Shown in pieces: positions 25,789 through 33,397 of a DNA stretch of 64,000 nt; the first letter of the stretch is position 1, and each line of letters opens with the position of its first letter. A model generated the notes under the pieces. The model made no database searches, was not told the origin of the DNA, and saw only the letters and a list, made by a program, of their open reading frames with translations. This DNA comes from Humitalea sp050632385. Lineage in GTDB: Bacteria; Pseudomonadota; Alphaproteobacteria; Acetobacterales; Acetobacteraceae. The position numbers and the translations under genes are program-made. The DNA is taken from positions 3,038,001 through 3,102,000 of the forward strand of contig NZ_CP192599.1 of the NCBI RefSeq assembly GCF_050632385.1, read 5' to 3'.

Positions 25789-26810
25789 CACACGGGGACG
25801 CGGCGAATCGCGGCGTCGGGCAGGAAGGCGGCGTCGAACAGCCCCGCGGGCGTGACCGGCGGCGCCAGACCGAAGGCGGCGCTGACGGTGGCGCACATCT
25901 CGGCGATGCGGTCCGGACGCACGCCGCCCAGGCCATCGGCGCGGGATTCGTCGGTGACCAACTGGTTGTTGATCAGCCAGCGCAGGCGTTCGGTTTCCAA
26001 CGGCACCTCGATCAGCGCCTCCCGCTTGCCGAGTGCCGCCGCGGCGGCGGCCGGGTCGGCGATGGCGGCCTGCCAGCCGCGGGCGGCGGCGGCGGTGAAG
26101 CGGCGCACCGCGTCGGGGTTCGATTCGAGCAGCCGCTTCGAAGCGATCAGCCCATTGCCGTAGAGCGGCATCCCCGCATCGGCGAAATACAGGAACTTGA
26201 TATCCGCCGCCCGCGCGCCGTTGCGGGTCAGCCCGAAGAACATGGTGCTGTCGAAGCCGAGAATCGCCTCCGCATCGCCACGCAGCAGCATCGCCTCGCG
26301 CAGTCGCAGATCGCCATACTGCCAACGGATCGTGCTGGCATCGATCCCGGTGCGCGCGGCGTAGGCGGGGAACAGGCGATAGGCCCCATCGGTCAGCGCC
26401 GCGCCGATGCGCTTGCCGACCAGGTCGGCCGCACTGTTGATGTTGGCGCGCGCGAAGGACGCGGCGCAGAGCGGCGACCGGTAATACAGCATGTAGACGC
26501 AGCGCGCGGCGGCGGCGGGGTTCTTGCCGTTGAAGTCCAGCAGCACGCCAAGATCGGCGATGCCCATGTCGTAGGTGCCCGATCCCACGCGTGTCACAGC
26601 CTCACCCGACCCACCGGAGGGGTCGAACTGCACCCGTACCCCGGCCTCGCGAAACCAGCCGCGTTCCTCGGCCAGGAAGAAGGCCGCGTTCGAACCATCG
26701 AGCGGGGCGGCCAGCGAGAACTTGATATCCGTCAGCGCGGGCTGGGCGCGAACCACGGCGGGAATCGCCAGGCTGGCGGCGACGATGCTGCGGCGGGTGA
26801 TGGTGGACAC
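25788..26810 (-). CDS. ABC transporter substrate-binding protein (NMT1/ThiY/SsuA-like)
   Basis: A periplasmic solute-binding protein of 340 residues of the SsuA/THI5 type, used for pyrimidine, sulfonate, nitrate or riboflavin-like ligands. The reading frame starts at the GTG ending at 26810, with GAGGAGG six bases upstream. This gives a Tat/Sec-like signal TRRSIVAASLAIPAVVRAQ. The mature protein shows FFLAEERGWFREAGVRV and the GSGEAVTRVGSGTYDMGIAD ligand loop. It opens the five-gene operon with the hydantoinase, but no permease or ATPase gene is nearby, so the membrane part must come from elsewhere. A pyrimidine- or hydantoin-like ligand is inferred from the neighbours. Confidence 0.85.
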   Translation of the reverse strand: MSTITRRSIVAASLAIPAVVRAQPALTDIKFSLAAPLDGSNAAFFLAEERGWFREAGVRVQFDPSGGSGEAVTRVGSGTYDMGIADLGVLLDFNGKNPAAAARCVYMLYYRSPLCAASFARANINSAADLVGKRIGAALTDGAYRLFPAYAARTGIDASTIRWQYGDLRLREAMLLRGDAEAILGFDSTMFFGLTRNGARAADIKFLYFADAGMPLYGNGLIASKRLLESNPDAVRRFTAAAARGWQAAIADPAAAAAALGKREALIEVPLETERLRWLINNQLVTDESRADGLGGVRPDRIAEMCATVSAAFGLAPPVTPAGLFDAAFLPDAAIRRVPV

Positions 26811-26891
26811 GATTGCCTCCTCGGACGGATGCCGGGGGAGACGCAAGTTGTGGGCCACAGCCGGGGGTTGTCGAGGGGTATTCCTGGGAAA

Positions 26892-26968
26892 TGGTCGGAG
26901 TGGCGGGATTCGAACCCACGACCCCTTGTCCCCCAGACAAGTGCGCTACCAGGCTGCGCCACACTCCG
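26892..26968 (-). tRNA. tRNA-Pro (anticodon GGG)
   Basis: A complete cloverleaf reads on the minus strand. The acceptor is CGGAGTG paired with CACTCCG, the D arm is GCGCAGCCTGGTAGCGC, and the anticodon stem CTTGT/ACAAG encloses the loop CTGGGGG with anticodon GGG. The T arm has GTGGGTTCGAATCCCGC, followed by discriminator A and an encoded CCA at 26892-26894. It decodes CCC and CCU proline codons. It lies between the ABC binding-protein gene and merR; no integrase or duplicated tRNA end was seen beside it. Confidence 0.96.
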
Positions 26969-27028
26969 ATGGCTGCGCGATACCACCCCAGGCTTCCGGG
27001 GGCAATCGCGTCACGGCCGATGGTTTGA

Positions 27029-27529
27029 CTAAACCGCCGCGGCGCGCAGATCGGCGATGATGTCCTCGATCTCGGCGATCGCCATCCGCAAGGCGGCGGC
27101 GCGCCGGTCGGCGGGTGTTTCCGGCGCGGGCAGCGGCAATTCCAGCGTTTCGGCCGGCGCGGCGGGTTCCGGCAACTCGCCGTCGCGCAACAGGCGCTGC
27201 ACGCCCTTGATCGTGTAGCCCTGCGTGTAGAGCAGGTCACCGACCCGCTTGAGCAGGCCGATATCCTCCGGCCGGTAGTAGCGGCGCCCGCCGCCGCGCT
27301 TCAGCGGCTTCAACTGCGGGAACTTCGTCTCCCAAAAGCGCAGGACGTGCTGCGGAATGTGCAGATCCTCGGCGACCTCGCTGATGGTGCGAAACGCCGT
27401 GGCGGCCTTTTTCGCGCGCGGGCGGGCATCGGAATCGGACGCCGGGTCGGGTTGGGCGAAGGTCAGCAGACCATCGCCCCCGTCTTCACCCCCGACATCG
27501 CCGTCCTCCTCGTCCGGGACCTCGTTCAT
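27029..27529 (-). CDS. MerR-family transcriptional regulator linked to ihfA
   Basis: A MerR-type regulator of 166 residues. An acidic, disordered N-terminus (1-45) precedes the winged-helix domain (about 46-115) with RTISEVAEDLHIPQHVLRFW, the FPQLKPLKRGGGRRYYR wing and the LLYTQGYTIKGVQRLL helix. The region after residue 115 is short and has no Cys ligands, so a metal or redox sensor is unlikely. It overlaps the ihfA stop by four bases (ATGA). The ihfA-merR pair is a standard alphaproteobacterial arrangement whose regulatory targets are not well defined. Confidence 0.87.
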   Translation of the reverse strand: MNEVPDEEDGDVGGEDGGDGLLTFAQPDPASDSDARPRAKKAATAFRTISEVAEDLHIPQHVLRFWETKFPQLKPLKRGGGRRYYRPEDIGLLKRVGDLLYTQGYTIKGVQRLLRDGELPEPAAPAETLELPLPAPETPADRRAAALRMAIAEIEDIIADLRAAAV

Positions 27530-27873
27530 GTCACGGCCTTGAGGATCGGCGGCTTGCGCGCCGGCGGCTTGGCGAGTTTCGCATTCAGCCGCGCCTTCAG
27601 CGCCTGGCTTGGCCGGAAGGACAGGACCCGGCGGGGGGAGATCGGCACCTCGACCCCGGTCTTTGGGTTGCGGCCGATGCGGGTGCCCTTCTCCCGCACG
27701 AGGAAGGTGCCGAAGGCCGCGATCTTGACCTGCTCGCCCGATTCCAGCGCCGACGCCATGGCGTCGAGCACGGCTTCCAGCAAAGCGGCGCTTTCATTGC
27801 GGGACAGCCCGACCGCCGCATAGATGGCTTCGGCCAACTGCGCCCGCGTCAGTGTCTCCGGCTCCGCGTCCAT
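27526..27873 (-). CDS. ihfA: Integration host factor subunit alpha
   Basis: The alpha subunit of IHF, a DNA-bending nucleoid protein, 115 residues. The DNABII fold is clear: LTRAQLAEAIYAAVGLSRNE, the GEQVKIAAFGTFLVREK strand and the beta-arm GRNPKTGVEVPISPRRVLSF. This last stretch contains the proline that intercalates in the minor groove. I use the ATG at 27873; an in-frame TTG ending at 27903 would add ten unconserved residues. It lies 165 bases downstream of fabH and overlaps merR. The upstream gap has a near-consensus IHF site, which suggests autoregulation. Confidence 0.94.
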   Translation of the reverse strand: MDAEPETLTRAQLAEAIYAAVGLSRNESAALLEAVLDAMASALESGEQVKIAAFGTFLVREKGTRIGRNPKTGVEVPISPRRVLSFRPSQALKARLNAKLAKPPARKPPILKAVT

Positions 27874-27966
27874 TCCCACCAAATCTCCCGACAACCCATT
27901 CAAGCACTTAGGAAACCGGGATCGGTGACGGCCGTCAACCGGCGGGTTGTGGGGGGTCGCGGCGGG

Positions 27967-27987
27967 TTTCCTTCAAAATGAAGGAAA
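27967..27987. promoter_or_regulatory. 9-bp perfect hairpin upstream of ihfA
   Basis: TTTCCTTCA at 27967-27975 and TGAAGGAAA at 27979-27987 form a perfect stem with an AAA loop. It sits between fabH and ihfA about 95 bases before the ihfA start. On the minus strand it could weaken read-through from fabH or act as an operator. No T-run follows, so it is not a typical intrinsic terminator. Confidence 0.35.
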
Positions 27988-27993
27988 GCACCG

Positions 27994-28006
27994 CAGATCA
28001 TTGATT
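27994..28006 (-). promoter_or_regulatory. Candidate IHF-binding site upstream of ihfA
   Basis: On the minus strand AATCAATGATCTG matches the IHF consensus WATCAANNNNTTR in all but one fixed position (CTG for TTR). It is preceded by the AT-rich run CTTTTCTTTTT, as in strong IHF sites. The AT-rich patch (28001-28017) is conspicuous in such GC-rich DNA. It lies about 120 bases upstream of the ihfA start, consistent with the negative autoregulation known for ihfA in Escherichia coli. Confidence 0.45.
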
Positions 28007-28037
28007 AAAAAGAAAAGCACTGGCCCGTCGGTGGGTA

Positions 28038-29033
28038 TCAGAAGCGCGCGAGTGCCGCGCCCCATGTCAGCCCGCCGCCAATCGCCTCCATCACCACCAG
28101 GTCGCCGGTCTTGATCCGCCCGTCGCGGGTCGCCTCGGCCAGGGCCAGGGGGATGGATGCGGCCGAGGTATTCGCGTGCCGGTCCACCGTCACCACGACA
28201 CGTTCCGGCGCCAGGTGCAGCTTGCGGCCCATCGCCTCGATGATGCGCAGATTGGCCTGGTGCGGCACCAGCCAGTTCACATCCTCATGCGTCAGCCCGG
28301 CGGCGACCAGCGCCTCATCCACCGCCGCGGCAAGCTTGCCGACGGCGTGGCGAAACACCTCGCGCCCCGCCATGCGGACCACGCCCTGCGGCGATCCGGC
28401 CGGCGCGCCGGCGATATCGACATGCAGCAGGTCGCCAAAGCGGCCGTCCGAATGCAGATGGGTGCCCAACACACCGCGATCGTCGGCGCTGCCTTCGCCG
28501 TCCCCTGCCCGCAACACCACCGCCCCGGCCCCGTCGCCGAACAGCACGCAGGTGCCGCGGTCGGTCCAGTCCAGGATTCGGGTGAAGACCTCCGCCCCGA
28601 TCACCAGCGCGGTGCGCGCGGCCCCGGTGCGGATCAGGCTGTCGGCGACGCCCAGCGCATAGACGAAGCCGGTGCAGGCCGCCGCGACATCGAAGGCGAA
28701 TCCGCCCGGCACGCCAAGCTTCTGCTGGATCCGCACGGCCGTCGCGGGAAAGCCGCTGTCCGGCGTCGCGGTCGCGACGATGATCAGATCGACTTCCGAC
28801 GCATCAACGCCCGCCTGGGCCAAGGCCTCCCGCGCCGCGGCGGCGCCGAGGTCGGAGGCCAGTTCATCGGGGGCCGCGACATGGCGCTGCCGGATGCCGG
28901 TGCGCTCCGTGATCCAGGCGTCGGTGGTGTCGAGTCCATACGCCGCCGCCAGTGCGTCGTTGCTCAGCACCATCGTCGGCAGATAGCCGCCGGTGCCGAT
29001 GATCTGCGACCGGCGGACGGACGAGTTGCGCAT
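28038..29033 (-). CDS. fabH: Beta-ketoacyl-ACP synthase III
   Basis: FabH, 331 residues, starts fatty-acid synthesis by condensing acetyl-CoA with malonyl-ACP. The catalytic Cys120 lies in DVAAACTGFVYAL, the histidine near 257 in NWLVPHQANLRII, and the asparagine near 287 in RHANTSAASIPLAL. WITERTGIRQRH is the usual CoA-site region. Length and motifs are normal. It follows plsX by 44 bases in the rpmF-plsX-fabH-ihfA order that is standard for alphaproteobacteria. No strong Shine-Dalgarno is visible before the ATG at 29033. Confidence 0.96.
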   Translation of the reverse strand: MRNSSVRRSQIIGTGGYLPTMVLSNDALAAAYGLDTTDAWITERTGIRQRHVAAPDELASDLGAAAAREALAQAGVDASEVDLIIVATATPDSGFPATAVRIQQKLGVPGGFAFDVAAACTGFVYALGVADSLIRTGAARTALVIGAEVFTRILDWTDRGTCVLFGDGAGAVVLRAGDGEGSADDRGVLGTHLHSDGRFGDLLHVDIAGAPAGSPQGVVRMAGREVFRHAVGKLAAAVDEALVAAGLTHEDVNWLVPHQANLRIIEAMGRKLHLAPERVVVTVDRHANTSAASIPLALAEATRDGRIKTGDLVVMEAIGGGLTWGAALARF

Positions 29034-29077
29034 CAGGGAAGCCGGATCACAGGCAGAGCCTCAAAAAAAAGGGAATG

Positions 29078-30109
29078 TCAGGCGGCCGACGCGGCGGCGC
29101 GCTGCGCGGCCAGGCGGGACAGGCCTTCGCGAATGCGATCGTTGAACCGATGGGTCACCATGTCCATCGCCACATCCATGGCATGGGCGAAGCCCAGGGC
29201 ATCGGCGCCGCCATGGCTTTTCACCACGACCCCGCGCAGGCCGATCAGCACCGCGCCATTGTAGCGCCGTGGGTCCAGCCATTCGCGCAGGCGATCGAGC
29301 GCCGGCCGAGCCAGTAGATAGCCCATGCGGGCCGGCACGCTGCTGGTGAAGACCTGGCGCAGCAATTCGCGCACTAGGCGAAGGGCGCCCTCACCCGTCT
29401 TCAGCGCCACATTGCCCGTAAAGCCGTCGGTCACGACCACATCGACGGTGCCGGCGGCGATGTCATGGCCTTCGACAAAGCCGCGGAATCCGGGGCCGAT
29501 ATGGCTCTCGCGCAGGATCTCGGCAGCCTCGCGCACGCGATCGTCGCCCTTGAGTTCCTCGGACCCCACGTTCAGCAGCCCGACCGAGGGGCTGGTCAGC
29601 CCCAGCACCGCGCGCGCAAACGCATCGCCCATGACGGCGAATTGCACGAGGTTGCGGGCGTCGCACTGCACATTGGCGCCGAGGTCGAGCATCACGACAT
29701 CGCCGCGCGCCGAAGGCCCGATGGCGGCCAGCGCCGGCCGGTCGATCTCGGGCAGGGTTTTCAGCACGATCTTGGCCAGCGCCATCAAGGCGCCGGTATT
29801 TCCGGCCGAGACGATGCCCTGCGCCTCACCACTCGCGACCGCGTCGATCGCGAGCCGCAAGGAGGATCCGCGCACCCGCAGCGCCTGCGTCGGCTTCATG
29901 TCGCCAGGGATCGATTCGGCGGCGTGGCGCAGTTCGCAGGCACGCAAGGCGCGCTTGCGAGTCGCCAGCATCGGCGTCAGCCGTGCCGCGTCACCCACCA
30001 GCAGGAACCGCGCGTGCGGATGCCGTTCGGCCGCCAGTTCAAGCCCGTCGAGGATGCTTTCGGGGGCGTTGTCGCCACCCATCGCATCCACGGCGAGGTC
30101 GAACACCAC
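29078..30109 (-). CDS. plsX: Phosphate acyltransferase PlsX
   Basis: PlsX makes acyl-phosphate from acyl-ACP for phospholipid synthesis; about 343 residues. Family marks are AVDAMGGDNAPE at the N-terminus, GIVSAGNTGALMALA, LDLGANVQCDARNLVQFA and VVTDGFTGNVALKTGEG. There is no ATG near the start. The GTG ending at 30109 gives MVFDLAVDAMGGD, which matches the family best. The GTG ending at 30172 would add 21 residues and lies just after rpmF, so the true start is open. It sits between rpmF and fabH. Confidence 0.93.
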   Translation of the reverse strand: MVFDLAVDAMGGDNAPESILDGLELAAERHPHARFLLVGDAARLTPMLATRKRALRACELRHAAESIPGDMKPTQALRVRGSSLRLAIDAVASGEAQGIVSAGNTGALMALAKIVLKTLPEIDRPALAAIGPSARGDVVMLDLGANVQCDARNLVQFAVMGDAFARAVLGLTSPSVGLLNVGSEELKGDDRVREAAEILRESHIGPGFRGFVEGHDIAAGTVDVVVTDGFTGNVALKTGEGALRLVRELLRQVFTSSVPARMGYLLARPALDRLREWLDPRRYNGAVLIGLRGVVVKSHGGADALGFAHAMDVAMDMVTHRFNDRIREGLSRLAAQRAAASAA

Positions 30110-30185
30110 CCCAACGCCAACCCCAGGGGGTTGGCTGCCGCCGTCGGGCACCGCCGCTGCCTTGGAGGTCACCCTGACCGGGCGT

Positions 30186-30389
30186 TCAGGCGCGGACCGA
30201 GGCCTTGAGAGCCTTGCCGGCCGCGACGACCTCACGCCCGTCATAATGCCCGCAATGCGAGCAGATATGATGGGGGCGCTTCAGCTCACCGCAGTTGGAG
30301 CATTCCGTATGCGCCTCGACCGTGATCGCCTGATGGCTACGGCGCATGCCGCGGCGGGAGGGCGAAACCTTTTTCTTGGGAACGGCCAT
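30186..30389 (-). CDS. rpmF: 50S ribosomal protein L32
   Basis: L32, 67 residues, a late-assembling protein of the large subunit. The N-terminus MAVPKKKVSPSRRGMRRSHQ is diagnostic. A zinc ribbon follows with CSNC at about 31-34 and CSHC at about 44-47, so this is the zinc-containing (C+) form. It is followed by plsX, as in most bacteria. The 135 bases upstream, after the DUF177 gene, may hold a separate promoter for this highly expressed gene. Confidence 0.97.
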   Translation of the reverse strand: MAVPKKKVSPSRRGMRRSHQAITVEAHTECSNCGELKRPHHICSHCGHYDGREVVAAGKALKASVRA

Positions 30390-30524
30390 GGTGCCGGGCC
30401 TCTTCTTTCGTCTGTAAAACCGATGTGGTCTGGAAGCGGCGCGAGGTAGCACCCGACACCCGCGGGCGCAAGGCGCAGCGCGCGCCGCGGTTGCGTTCTT
30501 GTGACAAGGCTGGCCGCCGGGCCG

Positions 30525-31025
30525 CTATTGCGGCGTCCCGCGCAGCCGCGAAAGGCCCGCGAAGGGTCCGCTGTCGGCGTCGGTCGCGGCATCCGGCAGC
30601 ACCGCCCCCTCCGCCCGCGGATAGGGGTCCAGCAGGAGCGCCAGGGTCTCCGCGGTGGCTTCGCCCAGGTCCATCACCTCCCGTTCGCAGGGGATGTCGT
30701 CCGGGGTCTCCGGGTCGTCGTCCGTCGGTTCCACCCCGGGTGGCAGGAAGCGCAGGCGCACCGTCTCCTCCACCCGCTGCGGCACGGGGTCGAGGGTGAC
30801 GACGCATTCCTGCACGACATCGGCCAGGACCGTGACCTCGGCGACGATGCAGCCGGTTTCCTCCGGGCTCAGCCGCCACCGGGCGGTCAACGACGGCAGG
30901 TCGATCAGGCCGAGGCGCAGCGCCAGTGCCGCGCGCTCGGCGGGGCTGGCGGAGATCTCCACCACATGCCCAGGGGTCCGCACGGCAGAGAAGGGCAGCG
31001 GCCGGCTGAATTCGGGCGCGCTCAT
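30525..31025 (-). CDS. yceD: DUF177 protein (YceD family)
   Basis: A YceD/DUF177 protein of 166 residues. The family is conserved next to rpmF and is linked in plants and bacteria to 23S rRNA accumulation. The acidic C-terminal half shows CIVAEVTVLADVVQECVVTLDPVP, then CEREVMDLGEATAETLALLLDPYPR, the usual core. Its start overlaps the stop of the bc1 chaperone gene by four bases. It stands directly upstream of rpmF, the usual position, with a 135-base gap. Confidence 0.88.
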   Translation of the reverse strand: MSAPEFSRPLPFSAVRTPGHVVEISASPAERAALALRLGLIDLPSLTARWRLSPEETGCIVAEVTVLADVVQECVVTLDPVPQRVEETVRLRFLPPGVEPTDDDPETPDDIPCEREVMDLGEATAETLALLLDPYPRAEGAVLPDAATDADSGPFAGLSRLRGTPQ

Positions 31026-31561
31026 GCCGGGGTCTCCGGAAAGCTCGCCTGGCCGGCCAGAAAGCCCGCCAGCGGCTGGGTGGCGAGCAGGGCTGCCGCC
31101 CGGATCACGAAATCAGCCAAGGCGACCGGTCCCGCATCCGTGGCATCGGTGTGCCCACCATAGATATTGCGTGCCACGGCGGCGGCGATCCCAGCGGTGT
31201 CGCTGGAGTCGATGGCCGTCTCATAGGCCCGCATGCGCCCGTGCCAGGCCTCCCACAGCCCCTTCACGCGCTTGCCGACCGACATGTCGCCCACCCCCAT
31301 CTCACGCAGGTTCACGTCCATGTCGGCGAACATGGCATCGAACACGGCCTGGCCGAGTTCGGCCCCGCGCGGGTCCGGATCGCTGCGCAGGCGGCGGATC
31401 AGCAGGGAGACATGCAGGGAGATAAGGTCGAACCGCCCGGCAAGCGTATCCGGCACGCCGAGCACGGCAAAGGCCCAGGGGCGCCGCGCGGCGGCGACCG
31501 CGGCGCCGTAGAGTTCGAAGCCAACCCGTTCATGCGGGCGGCGGCGCAGCAGGCCGAACAA
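31022..31561 (-). CDS. Ubiquinol-cytochrome c chaperone family protein
   Basis: A CBP3/UQCC1-like protein of 179 residues, expected to help assemble cytochrome b of the bc1 complex. Family marks are LYGAAVAAARRPWAF, SLHVSLLIRRLR, AVFDAMFADMDVNLREMGVGD and the KVKGLWEAWHGRM-type helix (here RVKGLWEAWHGRMRAYE). No ATG exists before the conserved N-terminus. A TTG ending at 31561, with GGAG nine bases upstream, gives the right length. It is divergent from bamE and overlaps the DUF177 start. Confidence 0.85.
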   Translation of the reverse strand: MFGLLRRRPHERVGFELYGAAVAAARRPWAFAVLGVPDTLAGRFDLISLHVSLLIRRLRSDPDPRGAELGQAVFDAMFADMDVNLREMGVGDMSVGKRVKGLWEAWHGRMRAYETAIDSSDTAGIAAAVARNIYGGHTDATDAGPVALADFVIRAAALLATQPLAGFLAGQASFPETPA

Positions 31562-31648
31562 TGGGGCAGTCTCCGAAACGCGAGGTCGAGGTTGGCCGCC
31601 GGACCCGCCGTGGTTGACCGGGGGGCGGCGTGGTGGCACGCAGCGCAA

Positions 31649-32191
31649 ATGGTCCGCCCCCGGTCTCCCGTCAACGCATCCGGCCGCCCGGCCAGGATGC
31701 CTGCCCTCGCACTCCTGCTGCTCGGCGTCGCCGTTCTGCCGGGATGCAACTCGATGCCGCTGTTCGCGGCACCGCCGGAGTCGCGCGGCCACTTCGTCGC
31801 GGCGTACCAATTGGCCGAGGTGGTGGTCGGGACCCATACGCGCGCCGATGTCCAGGCGCTGCTGGGCAGCCCGACGACCACGGCGACCTTCGACGATGAC
31901 ACCTGGTATTATATCAGTGCGGTGACCCGCCTGCGGCCGGCGCGCACGCCGGCGCTGGAGGACCAGCGGGTTGTCGTGGTGACCTTCGACCGGGCCGGCG
32001 TCGTGCAGGGGCTGCGGGAGTTGGAACGCCGCGACGGCCGCCAGATCGACTTCGTGTCGCGGGAAACCCCGGTGCCGGGCACCGACCGGACCTTCATGCA
32101 GTCGCTGCTCGGCAATATCGGGCGTCTTGGCGCGGGTCCCGGCGGCGGTGCCGCGCCCGGGCCCGGCAGCGGCACGGGCGCCGGCCGGTAA
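31649..32191 (+). CDS. bamE: Outer-membrane protein assembly factor BamE
   Basis: A BamE (SmpA/OmlA) lipoprotein of 180 residues, part of the machine that inserts beta-barrel proteins. A hydrophobic stretch ALALLLLGVAVLPGC contains the lipobox. The fold core shows GTHTRADVQALLGSPTTTATFDDDTWYYIS, broken here as GTHTRADVQALLGSP and DDDTWYYIS. A Gly/Ala-rich tail follows residue 160. The ATG at 31649 gives an Arg-containing n-region; the ATG at 31697 would leave none. It is divergent from the bc1 chaperone gene across 87 bases, which is the usual alphaproteobacterial arrangement. Confidence 0.87.
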   Translation: MVRPRSPVNASGRPARMPALALLLLGVAVLPGCNSMPLFAAPPESRGHFVAAYQLAEVVVGTHTRADVQALLGSPTTTATFDDDTWYYISAVTRLRPARTPALEDQRVVVVTFDRAGVVQGLRELERRDGRQIDFVSRETPVPGTDRTFMQSLLGNIGRLGAGPGGGAAPGPGSGTGAGR

Positions 32192-32208
32192 TCGCCGCCC
32201 GGCCGGGT

Positions 32209-33390
32209 TCAGGCCGCCGCGGTGCCCACGGCCCGCTGGCGCCAAAGCAGCATCGCCACGACCGCCGCCATCGCTGGCAGCAGGGTCAGGTTCAGCGCGA
32301 TCCAGCCCGCCTGGGCATGCACCAGGCCGCTGCCGAATGCGGTGCAGGCGACGGTGCCGAACACGATCAGGTCGTTCAGCATCTGGGCGCGAATACGCTC
32401 CTCGGGCGCATAGCTCGTCCCGAGCAAGGTGGTCGCCCCGGTGAACATGAAATTCCAGCCGAGCCCCAGGAAGATCAGCGCGATGCTGAAATGGCCAAAA
32501 CTCTCCCCCGCCACGGCGACCGCGACGCAGGCGGCGTTCAGCGCGGCGCCGGCGATGATCACCCGCACCGCACCATAGCGGGCAATGATCCGCCCGGTGA
32601 AGAAACCGGGCGCGAACATCGCCACCGCATGCAGTTGGATGACGGTGGCACTGGCCCCGATGCCGAAGCCACAGGCCAGCATCTCCAGCGGCGTGGAGGT
32701 CATGGCCAGGTTCATCGTGCCATAGGCGACGGCGCCCGTGATCGCGGCCGTCAGGAAGGCCGGGCGGCGCAGGAAGGCGGTCAACGGCACGGCGATCTTT
32801 GGCCGCGCCGGCGGCGGCGGCAGTTCGGCGAAACTCAATAGCGCCAGGCAGACGACCGGCAGGGTCGCCAGGATCAGATAGGTGCCCATGAACAGGAAGC
32901 CGGGGATCAGGTCGCGCGTGTGCTTGACCAGTTCCGGCCCGGCGATCGCTGCCAGCACGCCGCCGGCCATCACCAGGCTGATCGCGCGGGGACGATAGGC
33001 GGGGGTCGCGACCTCGGCCGCGGCGAAGCGATAGTGCTGGCCGATGCCGAACCCCAGCCCGGCCGGAACGGCACCCAGGCAATAGAGCCAGAAATCGCCA
33101 TGCCAGATGCCAAGGGCGAAGAGCAGCGACCCGGCCATGCCGCCGAGCGCACCGACCACGAAGCCGGCCCGCCGCCCCAATCGGCCGAAGATGATCCCGG
33201 CGGGAATCGAGGCCGCCATGGTCGCCAGCATCTGGAAGGCCAGCGGCAAGGTCGCCAAAGCCTTGTTCTCGGCCAGGGCGAAGCCGATCAGCGAGCCCAT
33301 GGCCACCTGCCCGACGACCGAGGCGTTCTGCAAGGCCTGGCACAGGAACAGCAGGCGGACATTGCGCAGCATGCGCCGGCTGTCGGTCAC
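32209..33390 (-). CDS. MFS transporter
   Basis: A major facilitator of 393 residues with about 12 hydrophobic segments. The motif-A-like loop FGRLGRRAGFVVGA lies between helices 2 and 3, and a second GRIIARYGAVRVIIAG loop opens the second half, as expected for the duplicated six-helix layout. Substrate not recognisable; the closest general resemblance is to small drug/sugar-efflux MFS proteins. No ATG lies at the family N-terminus. The GTG ending at 33390 is used, eight bases after the thiL stop, with the ATG at 33372 as the alternative. It is probably the last gene of the rib-nusB-thiL operon. Confidence 0.8.
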   Translation of the reverse strand: MTDSRRMLRNVRLLFLCQALQNASVVGQVAMGSLIGFALAENKALATLPLAFQMLATMAASIPAGIIFGRLGRRAGFVVGALGGMAGSLLFALGIWHGDFWLYCLGAVPAGLGFGIGQHYRFAAAEVATPAYRPRAISLVMAGGVLAAIAGPELVKHTRDLIPGFLFMGTYLILATLPVVCLALLSFAELPPPPARPKIAVPLTAFLRRPAFLTAAITGAVAYGTMNLAMTSTPLEMLACGFGIGASATVIQLHAVAMFAPGFFTGRIIARYGAVRVIIAGAALNAACVAVAVAGESFGHFSIALIFLGLGWNFMFTGATTLLGTSYAPEERIRAQMLNDLIVFGTVACTAFGSGLVHAQAGWIALNLTLLPAMAAVVAMLLWRQRAVGTAAA

Positions 33391-33397
33391 ACTTGTA

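Noticed and set aside
26892..27030. tRNA-Pro as an attachment site of an integrated island
   Set aside because: No integrase gene and no second copy of the tRNA 3' end were noticed on either side; neighbours are ordinary chromosomal genes.
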